A stretch of DNA of 64,000 nucleotides from Halorubrum trapanicum. GTDB taxonomy: Archaea > Halobacteriota > Halobacteria > Halobacteriales > Haloferacaceae. The DNA is taken from the NCBI RefSeq assembly GCF_017873555.1, contig NZ_JAGGKE010000008.1:62001-126000 (forward strand). The letters are read 5' to 3'. A program made the translations under genes and the position numbers. Each line of letters begins with the position of its first letter. Within the stretch, counting starts at the first letter, position 1. Below, piece after piece: positions 17,020-26,915 of this stretch. The notes beneath the pieces are model-generated. The model searched no databases. It saw only the letters and a list, made by a program, of their open reading frames with translations, and was not told the DNA's origin.

Positions 17020-18551
17020 TGCTACTCGAAGCGCTCATGGCGGCCGCCTTCGTCGGCGCGCTGACGGTGTTCCTCGCGCCCGACGAGTGGGCCGGCCGAC
17101 TGGCGTTCGCGATCAGCCTGATCCCGTTCGTCGGGAGCCTCTACCTCTGGTCCGGCTTCGAGGCCGGCGGCAACGCGCTGCTCGGCGGCGAGGTCGCGTA
17201 CGCGACGCAGATCGAGTGGCTCGAAGTCGGCGGTCGTAGCGTCTCGTGGTTCGTCGGACTCGACGGGATCAGCCTCCCGCTGTTCGTGCTCACGACGTTC
17301 CTCGTGCCGCTGGCGATCCTTAGCGCGTGGACGCCCGTGGACACGCGGCAGAGCCAGTTCTACGGCCTGATGTTATTCATGGAGGCGAACCTGCTCGGCG
17401 TGTTCGCCGCGCTCGACTTCTTCCTGTGGTTCGTCTTCTGGGAGGCGGTGCTGGTCCCGATGTACTTCCTCATCGGGATCTGGGGCGGCCCGCGCCGCAA
17501 GTACGCCGCGATCAAGTTCTTCGTGTACACGAACGCGGCGTCGCTGCTGATGTTCCTCGGCTTCATGAGCCTCGTGTTCGCGCTCGGGGACTCGGTGTCG
17601 TCGTTCGCGCTGCCTGAGATCGCACAGGCGATCGCCGCGGGCGACCTGAGTGCGTGGTTCGGCATCCCGCCGGACCGGATCGCGATGGTGGCGTTCCTCG
17701 CGATGTTCCTCGGGTTCGCGGTGAAGGTCCCGATCGTGCCGTTCCACACCTGGCTGCCGGACGCTCACGTTCAGGCGCCGACTCCCGCGTCGGTGCTCTT
17801 GGCGGGCGTCCTCCTGAAGATGGGGACGTACGCGCTGCTCCGGTTCAACTTCACGATGCTCCCCGAGCAGGCGTCGATGCTCGCGGTCCCGATCGCGGCG
17901 ATCGCGGTCATCAGCGTCATCTACGGCGCGATGCTGGCGCTGGCCCAGAAGGACCTCAAGCGGATCGTCGCCTACTCCTCCGTCTCGTCGATGGGCTACG
18001 TCATCCTCGGACTCATCGTCTTCACCGAGTACGGGGTCGGCGGCGCGACGTTCCAGATGGTCGCGCACGGTCTCATCTCGGGGCTGATGTTCATGGCGGT
18101 CGGCGTCATCTACAACACCACCCACACCCGGATGGTCGGTGACATGGCCGGGATGGCCGACCGGATGCCGGTCACCGTCGGCATCCTCGTCGCCGGCGCC
18201 TTCGGCTACATGGGGCTGCCGCTGATGGCCGGCTTCGCGGGCGAGTTCTTCATCTTCGTCGGCTCGCTGTCCGCGCCGGCACTCCCGTACGCGCCGGTGT
18301 TCACGGCGCTCGCCATGTTCGGTATCGTCATCGTCGCCGGCTACCTGTTGTCGGCGATGCAGAGCACGCTGTTCGGGCCCTTCGAGCTCGAGACCGACTA
18401 CGAGGTCGGACCCGCGGCGTTCCACGACGTCGCCCCGCTCGCGGTGCTTCTGGTGGCGATCATCGTGCTCGGCGTCGCGCCCGACATCTTCTTCGAGATG
18501 ATCCGTGACGCTGCCGTACCCGTCGTCGAGGGGGTGACGCTCAATGGTTAA
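17019..18551 (+). CDS. nuoM: NADH dehydrogenase-like complex, subunit M (proton-pumping)
   Basis: NuoM is an antiporter-like pump subunit. The 510-residue product has about 14 helices, the conserved Glu in FFLWFVFWEAVLVPMYFLIG, the lysine motif FAVKVPIVPFHTWLPDAHVQ and KDLKRIVAYSSVSSMGYV. The ATG at 17019 overlaps the nuoL stop; a longer frame to 16698 runs inside nuoL and is not used. It overlaps nuoN by 8 nt. Confidence 0.96.
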   Translation: MLLEALMAAAFVGALTVFLAPDEWAGRLAFAISLIPFVGSLYLWSGFEAGGNALLGGEVAYATQIEWLEVGGRSVSWFVGLDGISLPLFVLTTFLVPLAILSAWTPVDTRQSQFYGLMLFMEANLLGVFAALDFFLWFVFWEAVLVPMYFLIGIWGGPRRKYAAIKFFVYTNAASLLMFLGFMSLVFALGDSVSSFALPEIAQAIAAGDLSAWFGIPPDRIAMVAFLAMFLGFAVKVPIVPFHTWLPDAHVQAPTPASVLLAGVLLKMGTYALLRFNFTMLPEQASMLAVPIAAIAVISVIYGAMLALAQKDLKRIVAYSSVSSMGYVILGLIVFTEYGVGGATFQMVAHGLISGLMFMAVGVIYNTTHTRMVGDMAGMADRMPVTVGILVAGAFGYMGLPLMAGFAGEFFIFVGSLSAPALPYAPVFTALAMFGIVIVAGYLLSAMQSTLFGPFELETDYEVGPAAFHDVAPLAVLLVAIIVLGVAPDIFFEMIRDAAVPVVEGVTLNG

Positions 18552-20046
18552 CGGTCTCCCCGGCGTGACGGCACTGTTGCCGGCGCTGCTCTTGGCCGTC
18601 ACCGGACTCGCGCTACTGCTCGTCGACACGATCCGGCCGGACGCGCGGTCGAACACGTCGATGGCGATCGTCGGCGCGATCGGTTCGCTCGCCGCGCTCG
18701 CGGCCACCGTCTGGCTCACCGCGAGCGGCGGGGTAAGCCCGGACGGCGGCGCGGTCTACCTGTTCGCGGACGCGATCAAGGTGGACACGTTGGCGTTGTT
18801 CTTCACCGCCATCTTCGCGTCGGTGACCGCGCTGGTGCTGGTCGCCGGACACGACTACTTCCACGACCACGCCAACCCGGCGGCGTTCTACTCGCTGGTG
18901 ACGTTCGCCGCGACCGGGATGGCGCTGCTCGCGGTCGCGAACTCGCTCGCGGTCGTGTTCGTCGCCCTGGAGATGGTGTCGCTGCCGTCGTACGTGCTCG
19001 TCGCGTACCTCAAGCACGACCGCGGGAGCGTCGAGGCGGGGCTGAAGTACTTCCTCGTCGGCGCGCTCTCCTCTGCCATCTTCCTGTTCGGCATCTCGCT
19101 CGTGTACGCGGCCACCGGGTCGCTCATCCTCGCCGACATCGCGTCGGCGTCTATCGAGGGGCTGACCGGCGTCCTCGGCGTCGGCGTCGTGATGATGATC
19201 GGCGGCGTCGCGTTCAAGACCGCCTCCGTCCCGTTCCACTTCTGGGCGCCGGAGGCGTACGAGGGCGCGCCCGCACCGGTGAGCGCGTTCCTCTCGTCGG
19301 CCTCGAAGGCCGCCGGGTTCGTCGTCGCGTTCCGCGTGTTCACCGAGGCGTTCCCGCTCGAACTGGCGGTCTCGGCGAACATCGACTGGATGCTCGCGTT
19401 CGCGATCCTCGCGGCCGTCACGATGACGGTCGGCAACTTCGCGGCCGCGGTCCAAGAGGAGGTCAAGCGGATGCTCGCGTACTCCTCTATCGGGCACGCC
19501 GGGTACGCGCTCATCGGCGTCGCCGCGCTCACGGTCGACGGACCCGCGAACGGCACGGTCATGGGCGCCGCGATGGCGCACCTGCTCGTCTACGGGTTCA
19601 TGAACACCGGCGCGTTCCTCTTCGTCGCGATGGCGGAGCGGTGGGGCGTCGGCCGCACCTTCGCGGACTACGCGGGACTGTGGCGGCGCGCGCCGGTCGC
19701 CTCCGTCGCGATGGCCGTGTTCATGTTCTCGCTGGCCGGGCTGCCGCCGTTCGCCGGGTTCTTCTCGAAGTACTTCCTGTTCCAGGCGGCCATCGACAAC
19801 GGCTTCCTGTGGCTCGCCGGACTCGGCGCGATAAACAGCGTCGTGTCGCTGTACTACTACAGCCGGGTCGTGAAGGCGCTGTTCCTCGACGACCCCGAGT
19901 CGCCGAGCGCGCTCGACGCGATCGACGTGCGGCCGACGGCGCTGTACGCCGCGGTCGTCTTCGCGGCGGTCGCGACGGTGCTACTCCTTCCCGGCTTCGG
20001 TCCCGTCATCGAGACGGCCGAGGCGGCGGCGTCCGCGCTGTTCTGA
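18544..20046 (+). CDS. nuoN: NADH dehydrogenase-like complex, subunit N (proton-pumping)
   Basis: NuoN is the third antiporter-like subunit. The 500-residue product has about 14 helices, with FVALEMVSLPSYVLVAYLK (conserved Glu), GGVAFKTASVPFHFWAPEAYEGAPAP (lysine helix) and EEVKRMLAYSSIGHAGYALIG. It is the last gene of the operon. T-rich tracts at about 20067-20090 (TTCGTTTCTGTTCT and TTGTTTA) just after the stop could serve as the archaeal terminator. Confidence 0.96.
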   Translation: MVNGLPGVTALLPALLLAVTGLALLLVDTIRPDARSNTSMAIVGAIGSLAALAATVWLTASGGVSPDGGAVYLFADAIKVDTLALFFTAIFASVTALVLVAGHDYFHDHANPAAFYSLVTFAATGMALLAVANSLAVVFVALEMVSLPSYVLVAYLKHDRGSVEAGLKYFLVGALSSAIFLFGISLVYAATGSLILADIASASIEGLTGVLGVGVVMMIGGVAFKTASVPFHFWAPEAYEGAPAPVSAFLSSASKAAGFVVAFRVFTEAFPLELAVSANIDWMLAFAILAAVTMTVGNFAAAVQEEVKRMLAYSSIGHAGYALIGVAALTVDGPANGTVMGAAMAHLLVYGFMNTGAFLFVAMAERWGVGRTFADYAGLWRRAPVASVAMAVFMFSLAGLPPFAGFFSKYFLFQAAIDNGFLWLAGLGAINSVVSLYYYSRVVKALFLDDPESPSALDAIDVRPTALYAAVVFAAVATVLLLPGFGPVIETAEAAASALF

Positions 20047-20182
20047 CCGGCGCTTCCGTCGGTCGACCTTCGTTTCTGTTCTGCCGTTGTTTACGGCGCC
20101 CGCGCCGAGTTCGACGATTTTGATCGGCGAGTCGAACGCCGGCGACCACAGATACTCCTTCCTTCGGTCCCTCAGTAGTTTC

Positions 20183-20500
20183 GTGTCTTGGACTCACACC
20201 TACCGGTGTCTGAACTGTCTCGACGAGGTCCTCACGCGGTCGTTCGACGTGTCGCACCTGTCGCGGACCTGCCCGAACTGCGACTCCTTCGAGCGGTTCG
20301 CCAACGAGACCGTGATCGACCGGTTCGAGTCGTTGGAGGCGTCGCCGCCGGCGGAACTCGACTGGGAGCGGCTACAGCGCCGGGAGAAGCTGCTCGTCGC
20401 GGAACGGCTCGCGCGTACGGAGAAGACGCTCGCGGACTTCGACGTGGCCGGAAACGAGAGCGAGGACGTGGGCGACGGCGTCAGCGCGACCGAGGCGTAG
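20183..20500 (+). CDS. Small zinc-ribbon protein of unknown function
   Basis: This product of about 105 residues has two CxxC pairs, CLNCLDEV and CPNCDSF, spaced as a zinc ribbon, followed by a charged helical region rich in Arg and Glu and an acidic tail. I know of no specific function; such proteins are common in haloarchaea. The start is uncertain: I prefer the GTG at VSWTHTYRC, since AGATACTCC lies about 28 nt upstream, but the frame stays open to an ATG at 20087. Confidence 0.6.
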   Translation: MSWTHTYRCLNCLDEVLTRSFDVSHLSRTCPNCDSFERFANETVIDRFESLEASPPAELDWERLQRREKLLVAERLARTEKTLADFDVAGNESEDVGDGVSATEA

Positions 20501-20512
20501 CGCCGCCCCGAC

Positions 20513-20743
20513 TCACCGAGCGTACAGTTTCCCGCCGACGAGGTCGGCGAGTCCGACGCCGTCGTCGGGCGTGACGGCCACGTAGGGGCGGTCGACCGGG
20601 CCGAACACGTCGACGACGCGGCCGACCGTCGAGAGCGACTCGTCGACGACGCTCGCACCGATCCGCGGCGGGTCTTCGCCGGGGTCGCCGCGTGCGATCG
20701 CCAGCCCCCCGGCGGTGCGGACGACGGTGCCGACGCGCCGCAC
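20513..20743 (-). CDS. gar1: H/ACA ribonucleoprotein subunit Gar1
   Basis: Gar1 binds Cbf5 in H/ACA guide-RNA complexes that make pseudouridine in rRNA. The 76-residue protein is a small beta-barrel with the diagnostic VGRVVDVFGPVDRPYVAVTP and a glycine near GGKLYAR. The start is a GTG at 20743, 2 nt after the srp19 stop, so the two genes form an operon. The srp19-gar1 pairing is common in haloarchaea. Confidence 0.88.
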   Translation of the reverse strand: MRRVGTVVRTAGGLAIARGDPGEDPPRIGASVVDESLSTVGRVVDVFGPVDRPYVAVTPDDGVGLADLVGGKLYAR

Positions 20744-20745
20744 GG

Positions 20746-21024
20746 TTACTCCCGGAGAACGCCGAGATACGCGGCGATCGCCTGAACGAGGTCGTTTTTC
20801 GCGGTGTCCTCGGTACCTTTGACCGCCACGGAGCCGCGGGCGTCGAACTCGCGCGGGTAGGTGGCGTCGCGTTCGACGACGGCGTCGTAGCCGACCTGCT
20901 GGACGGCCTTCGCGATCTCGTCGACGGTCGGCGCTTCGACCGCCAGATCCATCGGGACGCGGCGTCCCTCCGAGCGCGACAGCTCGGCGTCGAAGTAGGC
21001 GGGGTAGACGACGTTCTCGACCAT
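20746..21024 (-). CDS. srp19: Signal recognition particle 19 kDa protein
   Basis: SRP19 binds the S domain of 7S RNA and prepares it for SRP54. The 92-residue product has the family signature [18 protein letters not shown] followed by [19 protein letters not shown], and an RNA-binding basic segment near the middle. The 7S RNA it should bind is encoded in this same window at about 38325-38627. It is the first gene of a two-gene operon with gar1. Confidence 0.93.
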   Translation of the reverse strand: MVENVVYPAYFDAELSRSEGRRVPMDLAVEAPTVDEIAKAVQQVGYDAVVERDATYPREFDARGSVAVKGTEDTAKNDLVQAIAAYLGVLRE

Positions 21025-21082
21025 ATCGGAGAGCCGAGCGCGCGGCGTAAGGTCGTTTCGGACCGGCGCGGCCTGGGTGCGC

Positions 21083-22978
21083 TCAGGCCGTCCGGAACTC
21101 GAAGCGGGCCCCGCCGTCCTCGGCGGCGCGCGCGGCGACGGTCCACCCGTGCGCCTCGGCGATGCGCTTGCTGATCGCGAGCCCGAGTCCCGTGCCCGAC
21201 TCGTCGGTCGTGAACCCGCTCTCGAACACCCGATCGACGTCGTCTTCCGGGAGACCGTGTCCGTCGTCTTCGACGTAGAACCCGTCTACGGCGGTGTCGT
21301 CGCCATCACGGCGAGTCGTAGTCCCCACCCGGACCGAGAGCGGGTCGTCCGGGGAGCTGCGGCCGTGTTCGGCGCTGTTCCGGAAGACGTTCTCGAACAG
21401 CTCGCGCAGTCGCGTGCGGTTCGCCTCCAGGGTCGCGTCCGACTCGACGCTCAGGGTCGCGCCGTCGGTGTCGACGCTCTCCCACGCCTCGCGCGCGATA
21501 TCGGACAGCGAGACCGACTCCGTCTCTCCCACCGACCGCCCCTGTCTGGCCAGCGACAGGAGGTCCGCGACGAGTTCGTCCATTCGGGAAATCGCGTCCG
21601 CGGCCCTATCGAGGTGGTCCATGTCGCCGGTCTCGCGGGCGAGATCGACGTACCCCTCCGCGACCGACAGCGGGTTTCGGAGGTCGTGTGAGACGATGGA
21701 CGCGAACTCGTCGAGCCGTTCGTTCTGCCGTCTGAGCGTCTCCTCGCGCTCGCGTCGGTCGGTGACGTCGGTGTAGATGGCGTAGCCGGCCGCGTTCGCC
21801 GCGTCGAGGTGGATCGGGATGACGTGGAGGATGAAGTGGCGCGGCCCGTCCGCGGTGGTCCGCGTCACCTCTCGGCGGACGTTCTCGCCGCGCTGTAACC
21901 GTTCGTTGAGGTCGTCGGCCTCCGATTCGGCGTCGGGCGGAACGATGTACTCGTCGATGGACTCGCCGAGCACCGTGTCCGCGTCGTATCCGAACGTGTC
22001 TTCGAACGCGTCGTTCACCTGCCGGACGACCGGGTCGCCGTCGGCGTAGTCGTAGGCGATAGCGGGGTCCGGGACGTTCGTGAACAGCGCGAGGAGCCTG
22101 TCGCGTTCGGCCCGGAGCGTCTCGGTGACGGCGATCCGGTCGAGCGTCTCCTCGAGGTGGGAGCCGAGCAACTCCGCCAGCCGGCGATCGGCGTCGTCGA
22201 ACTCGTTCGTCCCGTCGGCCGCGGCGGCGAGTTGAAAGACGACGTCGTCGCCGACCGGAACGGTGAGCAGTGCGTCGAACTGGCTCTCGGGGTTCGGATT
22301 CGGCGCGATCGACGTGTCGCCGGTCCGAATGGCTCGTCCGGCCACGCCGCTGCCGACGCGGACCCGGTTACAGTTCTCGACCGGCGTCCCGCTGGAAGCG
22401 ACCACCGGCTCGACCCACTCCTCGTCGCGGACGGCCACCACGCACTGGTACTCCGGGAACACCTGTTCGGCCACCGCGATAGCGGCCCGGTACGCCTCGT
22501 CGACCGACCTGACGGCGGCCAGTTCCGTCATTCCGGCGTTGAGCTGTTCGATCCGCGAGGGCGTCCGCGTCGGCTCCGACCGGGTGACGGACCGCCGATC
22601 GCGTGCGAGCAGCCACGACACGGTCTCCGAGAGCGCCTCGGGCGTTCCGGCGACGGCGTCCACGACCGAGTCGGTCGCGATCTCGCCCGTCGGATCGTCG
22701 ACGTATGCGACCACGGCGCTGGTGCGGTCGGCGGATCGGACGCGTTCCAGTCCCGCCTCGTCGACGACGACGGCCACGTCGACGTCGGCGATCCGCTCTT
22801 CGGTGACTGCGTCAGGCGTAACGGCGTGTGCCTCGACCGTGAACGTTCCGTCGCCGTCGGAGCCGTCGCCGTCGGAGCCGTCCCCGTCGGACTCGACCCG
22901 TGACCCGATGTCTCCGGTGAGTTCGGGGTCGTCGCCGAGCACGAGAACCGACGCGTACTCGCCCAACGCAGAAGTCAC
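21083..22978 (-). CDS. Sensor histidine kinase with pseudo-receiver, GAF and PAS domains
   Basis: This soluble kinase of 631 residues has, in order, a receiver-like domain (1-125) whose phosphorylation site looks degenerate, a GAF domain (150-280), a PAS domain (295-405), a HisKA dimerisation domain with His431 in [11 protein letters not shown], and a HATPase (520-631) with [10 protein letters not shown] (N box), DDGHGLP (G1) and GTGLGLA (G2). No transmembrane segment is seen, so the signal is probably intracellular, such as redox, light or a small molecule. The start is a GTG at 22978, supported by a box A at 23006-23014. No response regulator is adjacent. Confidence 0.9.
   Translation of the reverse strand: MTSALGEYASVLVLGDDPELTGDIGSRVESDGDGSDGDGSDGDGTFTVEAHAVTPDAVTEERIADVDVAVVVDEAGLERVRSADRTSAVVAYVDDPTGEIATDSVVDAVAGTPEALSETVSWLLARDRRSVTRSEPTRTPSRIEQLNAGMTELAAVRSVDEAYRAAIAVAEQVFPEYQCVVAVRDEEWVEPVVASSGTPVENCNRVRVGSGVAGRAIRTGDTSIAPNPNPESQFDALLTVPVGDDVVFQLAAAADGTNEFDDADRRLAELLGSHLEETLDRIAVTETLRAERDRLLALFTNVPDPAIAYDYADGDPVVRQVNDAFEDTFGYDADTVLGESIDEYIVPPDAESEADDLNERLQRGENVRREVTRTTADGPRHFILHVIPIHLDAANAAGYAIYTDVTDRREREETLRRQNERLDEFASIVSHDLRNPLSVAEGYVDLARETGDMDHLDRAADAISRMDELVADLLSLARQGRSVGETESVSLSDIAREAWESVDTDGATLSVESDATLEANRTRLRELFENVFRNSAEHGRSSPDDPLSVRVGTTTRRDGDDTAVDGFYVEDDGHGLPEDDVDRVFESGFTTDESGTGLGLAISKRIAEAHGWTVAARAAEDGGARFEFRTA
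22848..22892. repeat. Three 15-nt tandem repeats inside the histidine kinase gene
   Basis: The unit CCGTCGCCGTCGGAG is repeated three times, the last copy with two changes. In frame it adds three SDGDG units at residues 30-44 of the kinase, in the loop of the receiver-like domain. The length is a multiple of three, so gain or loss of a unit keeps the frame. Confidence 0.9.
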
Positions 22979-23005
22979 GATGGTACATGATAGCTCGCGC
23001 CGAGA

Positions 23006-23014
23006 GTATAAGTC
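23006..23014 (-). promoter_or_regulatory. Box A of the histidine kinase gene
   Basis: Minus-strand GACTTATAC lies 28-36 nt before the GTG start at 22978 and supports a leaderless transcript from that GTG. Confidence 0.6.
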
Positions 23015-23200
23015 TTCTTACCGGTCACGGGACCCGGTCGTCCCGTTCCCGCCGGTCGGTATCCATCCGGCTGCGGCCGAGGTCGTGTTCCCGTCGTGGA
23101 CGTGTTCGCGTTCTCGCCGTGGTCGGGGTCGCGTTCCCGCGACGACCGGCGAGGAGCGACCCCGGAACCCTTTTGGAGCAACACGGGCCACGTTCGTGTA

Positions 23201-25981
23201 ATGAGCGATCTCGAAGCGGAGTACCGTCTCGACTACTTCGAGGAGGAAGGGTTCGAGCGGAAGGAGTGTTCCTCCTGCGGCGCGCACTTCTGGACCCGCG
23301 ACGCCGACCGCGAACTGTGCGGCGAGCCGCCGTGTGCGGACTACAGCTTCATCGACGATCCGGGCTTTCCGGAGGCTCACTCGCTGTCAGAGATGCGCGA
23401 GGCGTTCCTCTCCTTCTTCGAAGACCACGGCCACGAGCGGATCGACCCGTACCCGGTGGCCGCGAACCGCTGGCGCGACGACGTCCTCCTGACGCAGGCG
23501 TCCATCTACGACTTCCAGCCGCTCGTCACCTCCGGGCAGACGCCGCCGCCGGCGAACCCGCTGACGGTCTCCCAGCCCTGTATCCGGATGCAGGACATCG
23601 ACAACGTCGGCAAGACGGGTCGCCACACGATGGCGTTCGAGATGATGGCCCACCACGCGTTCAACACGCGCGAGGAGGTCGCGGAAGACGAGTACGCCTA
23701 CCACGGCGAGGTGTACTGGAAAGACGAGACGGTCCAGTACTGCGACGAGCTGTTCGAGAGCCTCGGGGCGGATTTGGAGGAGATAACCTACATCGAGGAC
23801 CCGTGGGTCGGCGGCGGCAACGCCGGTCCCGCCATCGAGGTCATCTACAAGGGCGCCGAGCTGGCGACGCTCGTCTTCATGTGTATGGAGCGGGACCCCG
23901 ACGGCGACTACGAGATGAAAGACGGGCACACGTACTCGTTCATGGACACGTACATCGTCGACACCGGGTACGGGTTAGAGCGGTGGACGTGGATGAGCCA
24001 GGGGACCGCGACGGTGTACGAGGCGATCTACCCCGACGCGATCGACTTCCTGAAGGAGAACGCGGGGATCGAACACACGGAGGCGGAACGCGAGATCGTC
24101 CACCGCGCCGCGAAGCTCTCCGGCCGACTCGACATCGACGACGTCGACGACGTGGAGGCCGCGCGCGGCGAGATCGCCGACCGGCTCGACGTCGACGTCG
24201 ACCGGCTCCGAGAGCTGGTGGAGCCGCTCGAATCGATCTACGCGATCGCCGACCACTCGCGGACGCTCGCGTACATGTTCGGCGACGAGATCGTCCCCTC
24301 GAACGTCGGCACGGGCTACCTCGCCCGGATGGTGTTGCGCCGGATGAAACGGCTCGTCGACGAGGTGGGCGTCGACGCGCCCCTCGACGAGCTGGTCGAC
24401 ATGCAGGCCGAGCGGCTCGGCTACGAGAACCGCGACACGGTCCGCGAGATCGTCCGCAGCGAGGAGCGGAAGTACGAGGAGACGCTGGAGCGCGGCGCCC
24501 GGAAGGTCGAGCAGCTCGCCGACGAGTACGCCGGCACCGGCGAGCCGATCCCGACCGCGGAGCTGCTCGAGCTGTACGACTCCCACGGGATCCAGCCCGA
24601 CATGGTCGCCGACATCGCCGACGAGCGCGGCGCGGCCGTGGACGTGCCCGACGACTTCTACGCGCTCGTCGCCGACAGACACGAGGAGGGCGACGCCGAG
24701 GCGGAGCGCGACGAGCGCGACGAGCGGCTCGCGGACCTCCCCGAGACCGAGAAGCTGTTCTACGACGACCAGGGACGCACGGAGTTCGAGGCGGTCGTCC
24801 TCGACGTGCTGGACGCCGAGGAGGGGTACGACGTCGTCTTAGACCAGACGATGTTCTACCCCGAGGGCGGCGGGCAGCCGGCAGACAGGGGGCAGCTCAC
24901 GGTAGGCGAGACGACCGTCGACGTCACCGACGTCCAGGAGCGCGACGGCGTCGTGCTCCACCGCACCGACGCGGACCCCGGGAAAGGCGAGTTCGTCAAG
25001 GGACAGGTCGACGGCGACCGCCGCGAGCGACTCCGGACGCACCACACCGCGACCCACCTCATCGGTCACGCCGCGCGTGAAGTGCTCGGCGACCACGTCC
25101 GGCAGGCGGGCGCACAGAAGCGGACCGACTCCGCCCGGCTCGACGTGCGCCACTTCGAGCGTATCACCCGGGAGGACGTCAAGGCCATCGAGCGCGTCGC
25201 CAACGAGCTGGTCCGCGACGACGTCCCCGTGCGCCAGGAGTGGCCCGACCGCAACGAGGCGGAGGCGGAACACGGCTTCGACCTGTACCAGGGCGGCGTC
25301 CCGCCGGGAACGAACGTCCGGCTGATCCACGTCGGCGACGCCGACGTACAGGCCTGTGCGGGCACCCACGTCGACCGGACCGGCGAGATCGGCGCCGTGA
25401 AGGTGCTGAAGACGGAGCCGGTCCAGGACGGCGTCGAGCGGATCGCCTTCGCGGCCGGCGCCGCGGCGGTCGAGGCGACCCAGCGCACGGAGGACGCGCT
25501 GTACGACGCGGCCGACGTGCTCGACGTCGACCCGCTCGACGTGCCCGACACCGCCGAGCGCTTCTTCGAGGAGTGGAAGGCCCGGGGGAAGGAGATCGAG
25601 TCGCTCAAAGAGGAGCTGGCGACCGCGCGCGCCTCCGGCGGCGCCGACGCCGAGGAGGTGGAGGTCGACGGGACGACCGCGGTGATCCAGCGGCTCGACG
25701 GCGACGCCGACGAGCTGCGCGCGGCCGCCAACGCCCACGTCGACGACGGGAAGGTCGCGGTGATCGGCAGCGGCGCCGACGGCTCCGCCAGCTTCGTCGT
25801 CGGCGTCCCCGACGGCGTCGACGTGAACGCCGGGCAGGTCGTCTCGGAGCTGGCCGGCCGCGTCGGCGGCGGCGGCGGCGGCCCGCCGGACTTCGCACAG
25901 GGCGGCGGCCCGGACGCCGACGCGCTCGACGACGCGCTCGACGCGGCGCCGGACGTCCTTCGCAGCCTCCAGGAGGCCTGA
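23201..25981 (+). CDS. alaS: Alanyl-tRNA synthetase
   Basis: AlaRS charges tRNA-Ala and edits mischarged Ser and Gly. The 926-residue product is of archaeal type: an N-terminal zinc-like motif (CSSC...C...PPC), the class II catalytic core with [15 protein letters not shown] and [13 protein letters not shown], the editing domain with the HxxxH metal motif (His615 and His619 in HHTATHLIG) and CAGTHV, and a C-terminal DHHA1 domain ending in a glycine-rich GGGGGG segment. I took the ATG at [10 protein letters not shown], with a box A-like CCCTTTTGG about 30 nt upstream; the ORF is open further up but not conserved. Confidence 0.97.
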   Translation: MSDLEAEYRLDYFEEEGFERKECSSCGAHFWTRDADRELCGEPPCADYSFIDDPGFPEAHSLSEMREAFLSFFEDHGHERIDPYPVAANRWRDDVLLTQASIYDFQPLVTSGQTPPPANPLTVSQPCIRMQDIDNVGKTGRHTMAFEMMAHHAFNTREEVAEDEYAYHGEVYWKDETVQYCDELFESLGADLEEITYIEDPWVGGGNAGPAIEVIYKGAELATLVFMCMERDPDGDYEMKDGHTYSFMDTYIVDTGYGLERWTWMSQGTATVYEAIYPDAIDFLKENAGIEHTEAEREIVHRAAKLSGRLDIDDVDDVEAARGEIADRLDVDVDRLRELVEPLESIYAIADHSRTLAYMFGDEIVPSNVGTGYLARMVLRRMKRLVDEVGVDAPLDELVDMQAERLGYENRDTVREIVRSEERKYEETLERGARKVEQLADEYAGTGEPIPTAELLELYDSHGIQPDMVADIADERGAAVDVPDDFYALVADRHEEGDAEAERDERDERLADLPETEKLFYDDQGRTEFEAVVLDVLDAEEGYDVVLDQTMFYPEGGGQPADRGQLTVGETTVDVTDVQERDGVVLHRTDADPGKGEFVKGQVDGDRRERLRTHHTATHLIGHAAREVLGDHVRQAGAQKRTDSARLDVRHFERITREDVKAIERVANELVRDDVPVRQEWPDRNEAEAEHGFDLYQGGVPPGTNVRLIHVGDADVQACAGTHVDRTGEIGAVKVLKTEPVQDGVERIAFAAGAAAVEATQRTEDALYDAADVLDVDPLDVPDTAERFFEEWKARGKEIESLKEELATARASGGADAEEVEVDGTTAVIQRLDGDADELRAAANAHVDDGKVAVIGSGADGSASFVVGVPDGVDVNAGQVVSELAGRVGGGGGGPPDFAQGGGPDADALDDALDAAPDVLRSLQEA

Positions 25982-26013
25982 CGGTCTCGTATCCGCGCAC
26001 CACCACTCCACCC

Positions 26014-26817
26014 ATGCCACACGCGACCAACGCCGGCGTCGAGATCCGGTATGAGGTGGACGCCCCCGACGCAGGCGACCCCGACGAGGCGGTCGTCTTC
26101 TGCGGCGACGTCGGGCTGGGCGCGTGGCAGTTCGGCTGGCAACACGCCGCGCTGGCGGGACCGCACACGGTCATCACGCCGGAGACGCGCGGCATCGGGC
26201 GGTCGGACGCGCCGCCGGGACCGTACGCCGTCGCGGACCTCGCGGCCGACATCGACGCGGTCTGTGCGGCCGAGGGGATTCGGAACGCCCACCTCGTCGG
26301 CTACGGTCTCGGCGGCGGCGTCGCGCTGACGGCCGCAATGGCCTCCTCGCGGCCGACGAGCCTCACGCTGGTGGGAACGCCGCCCGCGGGCGACGCGTAC
26401 AACCCCGACGGCGTCTGGGCCGACCCGAACGACCAGGCCGCGGTGGAGGGATCGCTGAACGGGCTGCTCTCGGTCGACTTCCGCGAGGCGCACCCGGACG
26501 CGCTCTCGCGGATCGCGGAGTGGCGCGTCGCGGAGGACGCCGACCGGGAGGCGTACGAGGCGCACCGCGCGGCGATCGAGGGGTTCGACCTGACCGACGC
26601 GCTCTTCGAGGTCACGACGCCCGCGCTCGTCGTCCACGGAACCGACGACACGGTCTGTCCGATCACGGCCGGCGAGACGCTCGCGGAGGGGCTTCCACGC
26701 GGCGAGATAACGACCGTCGACGGCGCTCGACACCTCGTCGGCGTCGAGGCGTCGGCCGCGGTCAACGACCTACTCGTCGGCTGGCTCGCCGAGCACGCGA
26801 GCGACGCGTTCGAGTAG
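26014..26817 (+). CDS. Alpha/beta-hydrolase fold protein lacking the serine nucleophile
   Basis: This 267-residue protein has the alpha/beta-hydrolase fold: an N-terminal strand ending VVFCGDVGLGAWQFGWQ, an ETRGIGRSD segment, a nucleophile elbow, then HGTDDTVCP with the usual acid (Asp211 or Asp212) and ARHLVGVE with the usual His (His240). At the elbow the sequence is GYGLG (residues 96-100) where the family has GxSxG, so position 98 is Gly rather than Ser. Classic Ser-His-Asp hydrolysis is not expected. It could be a binding protein, a lyase or a cofactor-free dioxygenase-like enzyme. It follows alaS by 32 nt and may be cotranscribed. Confidence 0.8.
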   Translation: MPHATNAGVEIRYEVDAPDAGDPDEAVVFCGDVGLGAWQFGWQHAALAGPHTVITPETRGIGRSDAPPGPYAVADLAADIDAVCAAEGIRNAHLVGYGLGGGVALTAAMASSRPTSLTLVGTPPAGDAYNPDGVWADPNDQAAVEGSLNGLLSVDFREAHPDALSRIAEWRVAEDADREAYEAHRAAIEGFDLTDALFEVTTPALVVHGTDDTVCPITAGETLAEGLPRGEITTVDGARHLVGVEASAAVNDLLVGWLAEHASDAFE

Positions 26818-26915
26818 CGTCGCCGTCTCCCGACCGACGATCCCCGCGTCCGCGTCGTCGGCCGGCGTGTCCGGCGCCGCAACCGTTTTGTGACTATCCC
26901 GTCTCCGTTCGGTCG

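Noticed and set aside
20087-20182. N-terminal extension of the zinc-ribbon protein
   Set aside because: The upstream codons are low in conserved residues and would include the likely promoter; the GTG at 20183 was preferred, though with limited certainty.
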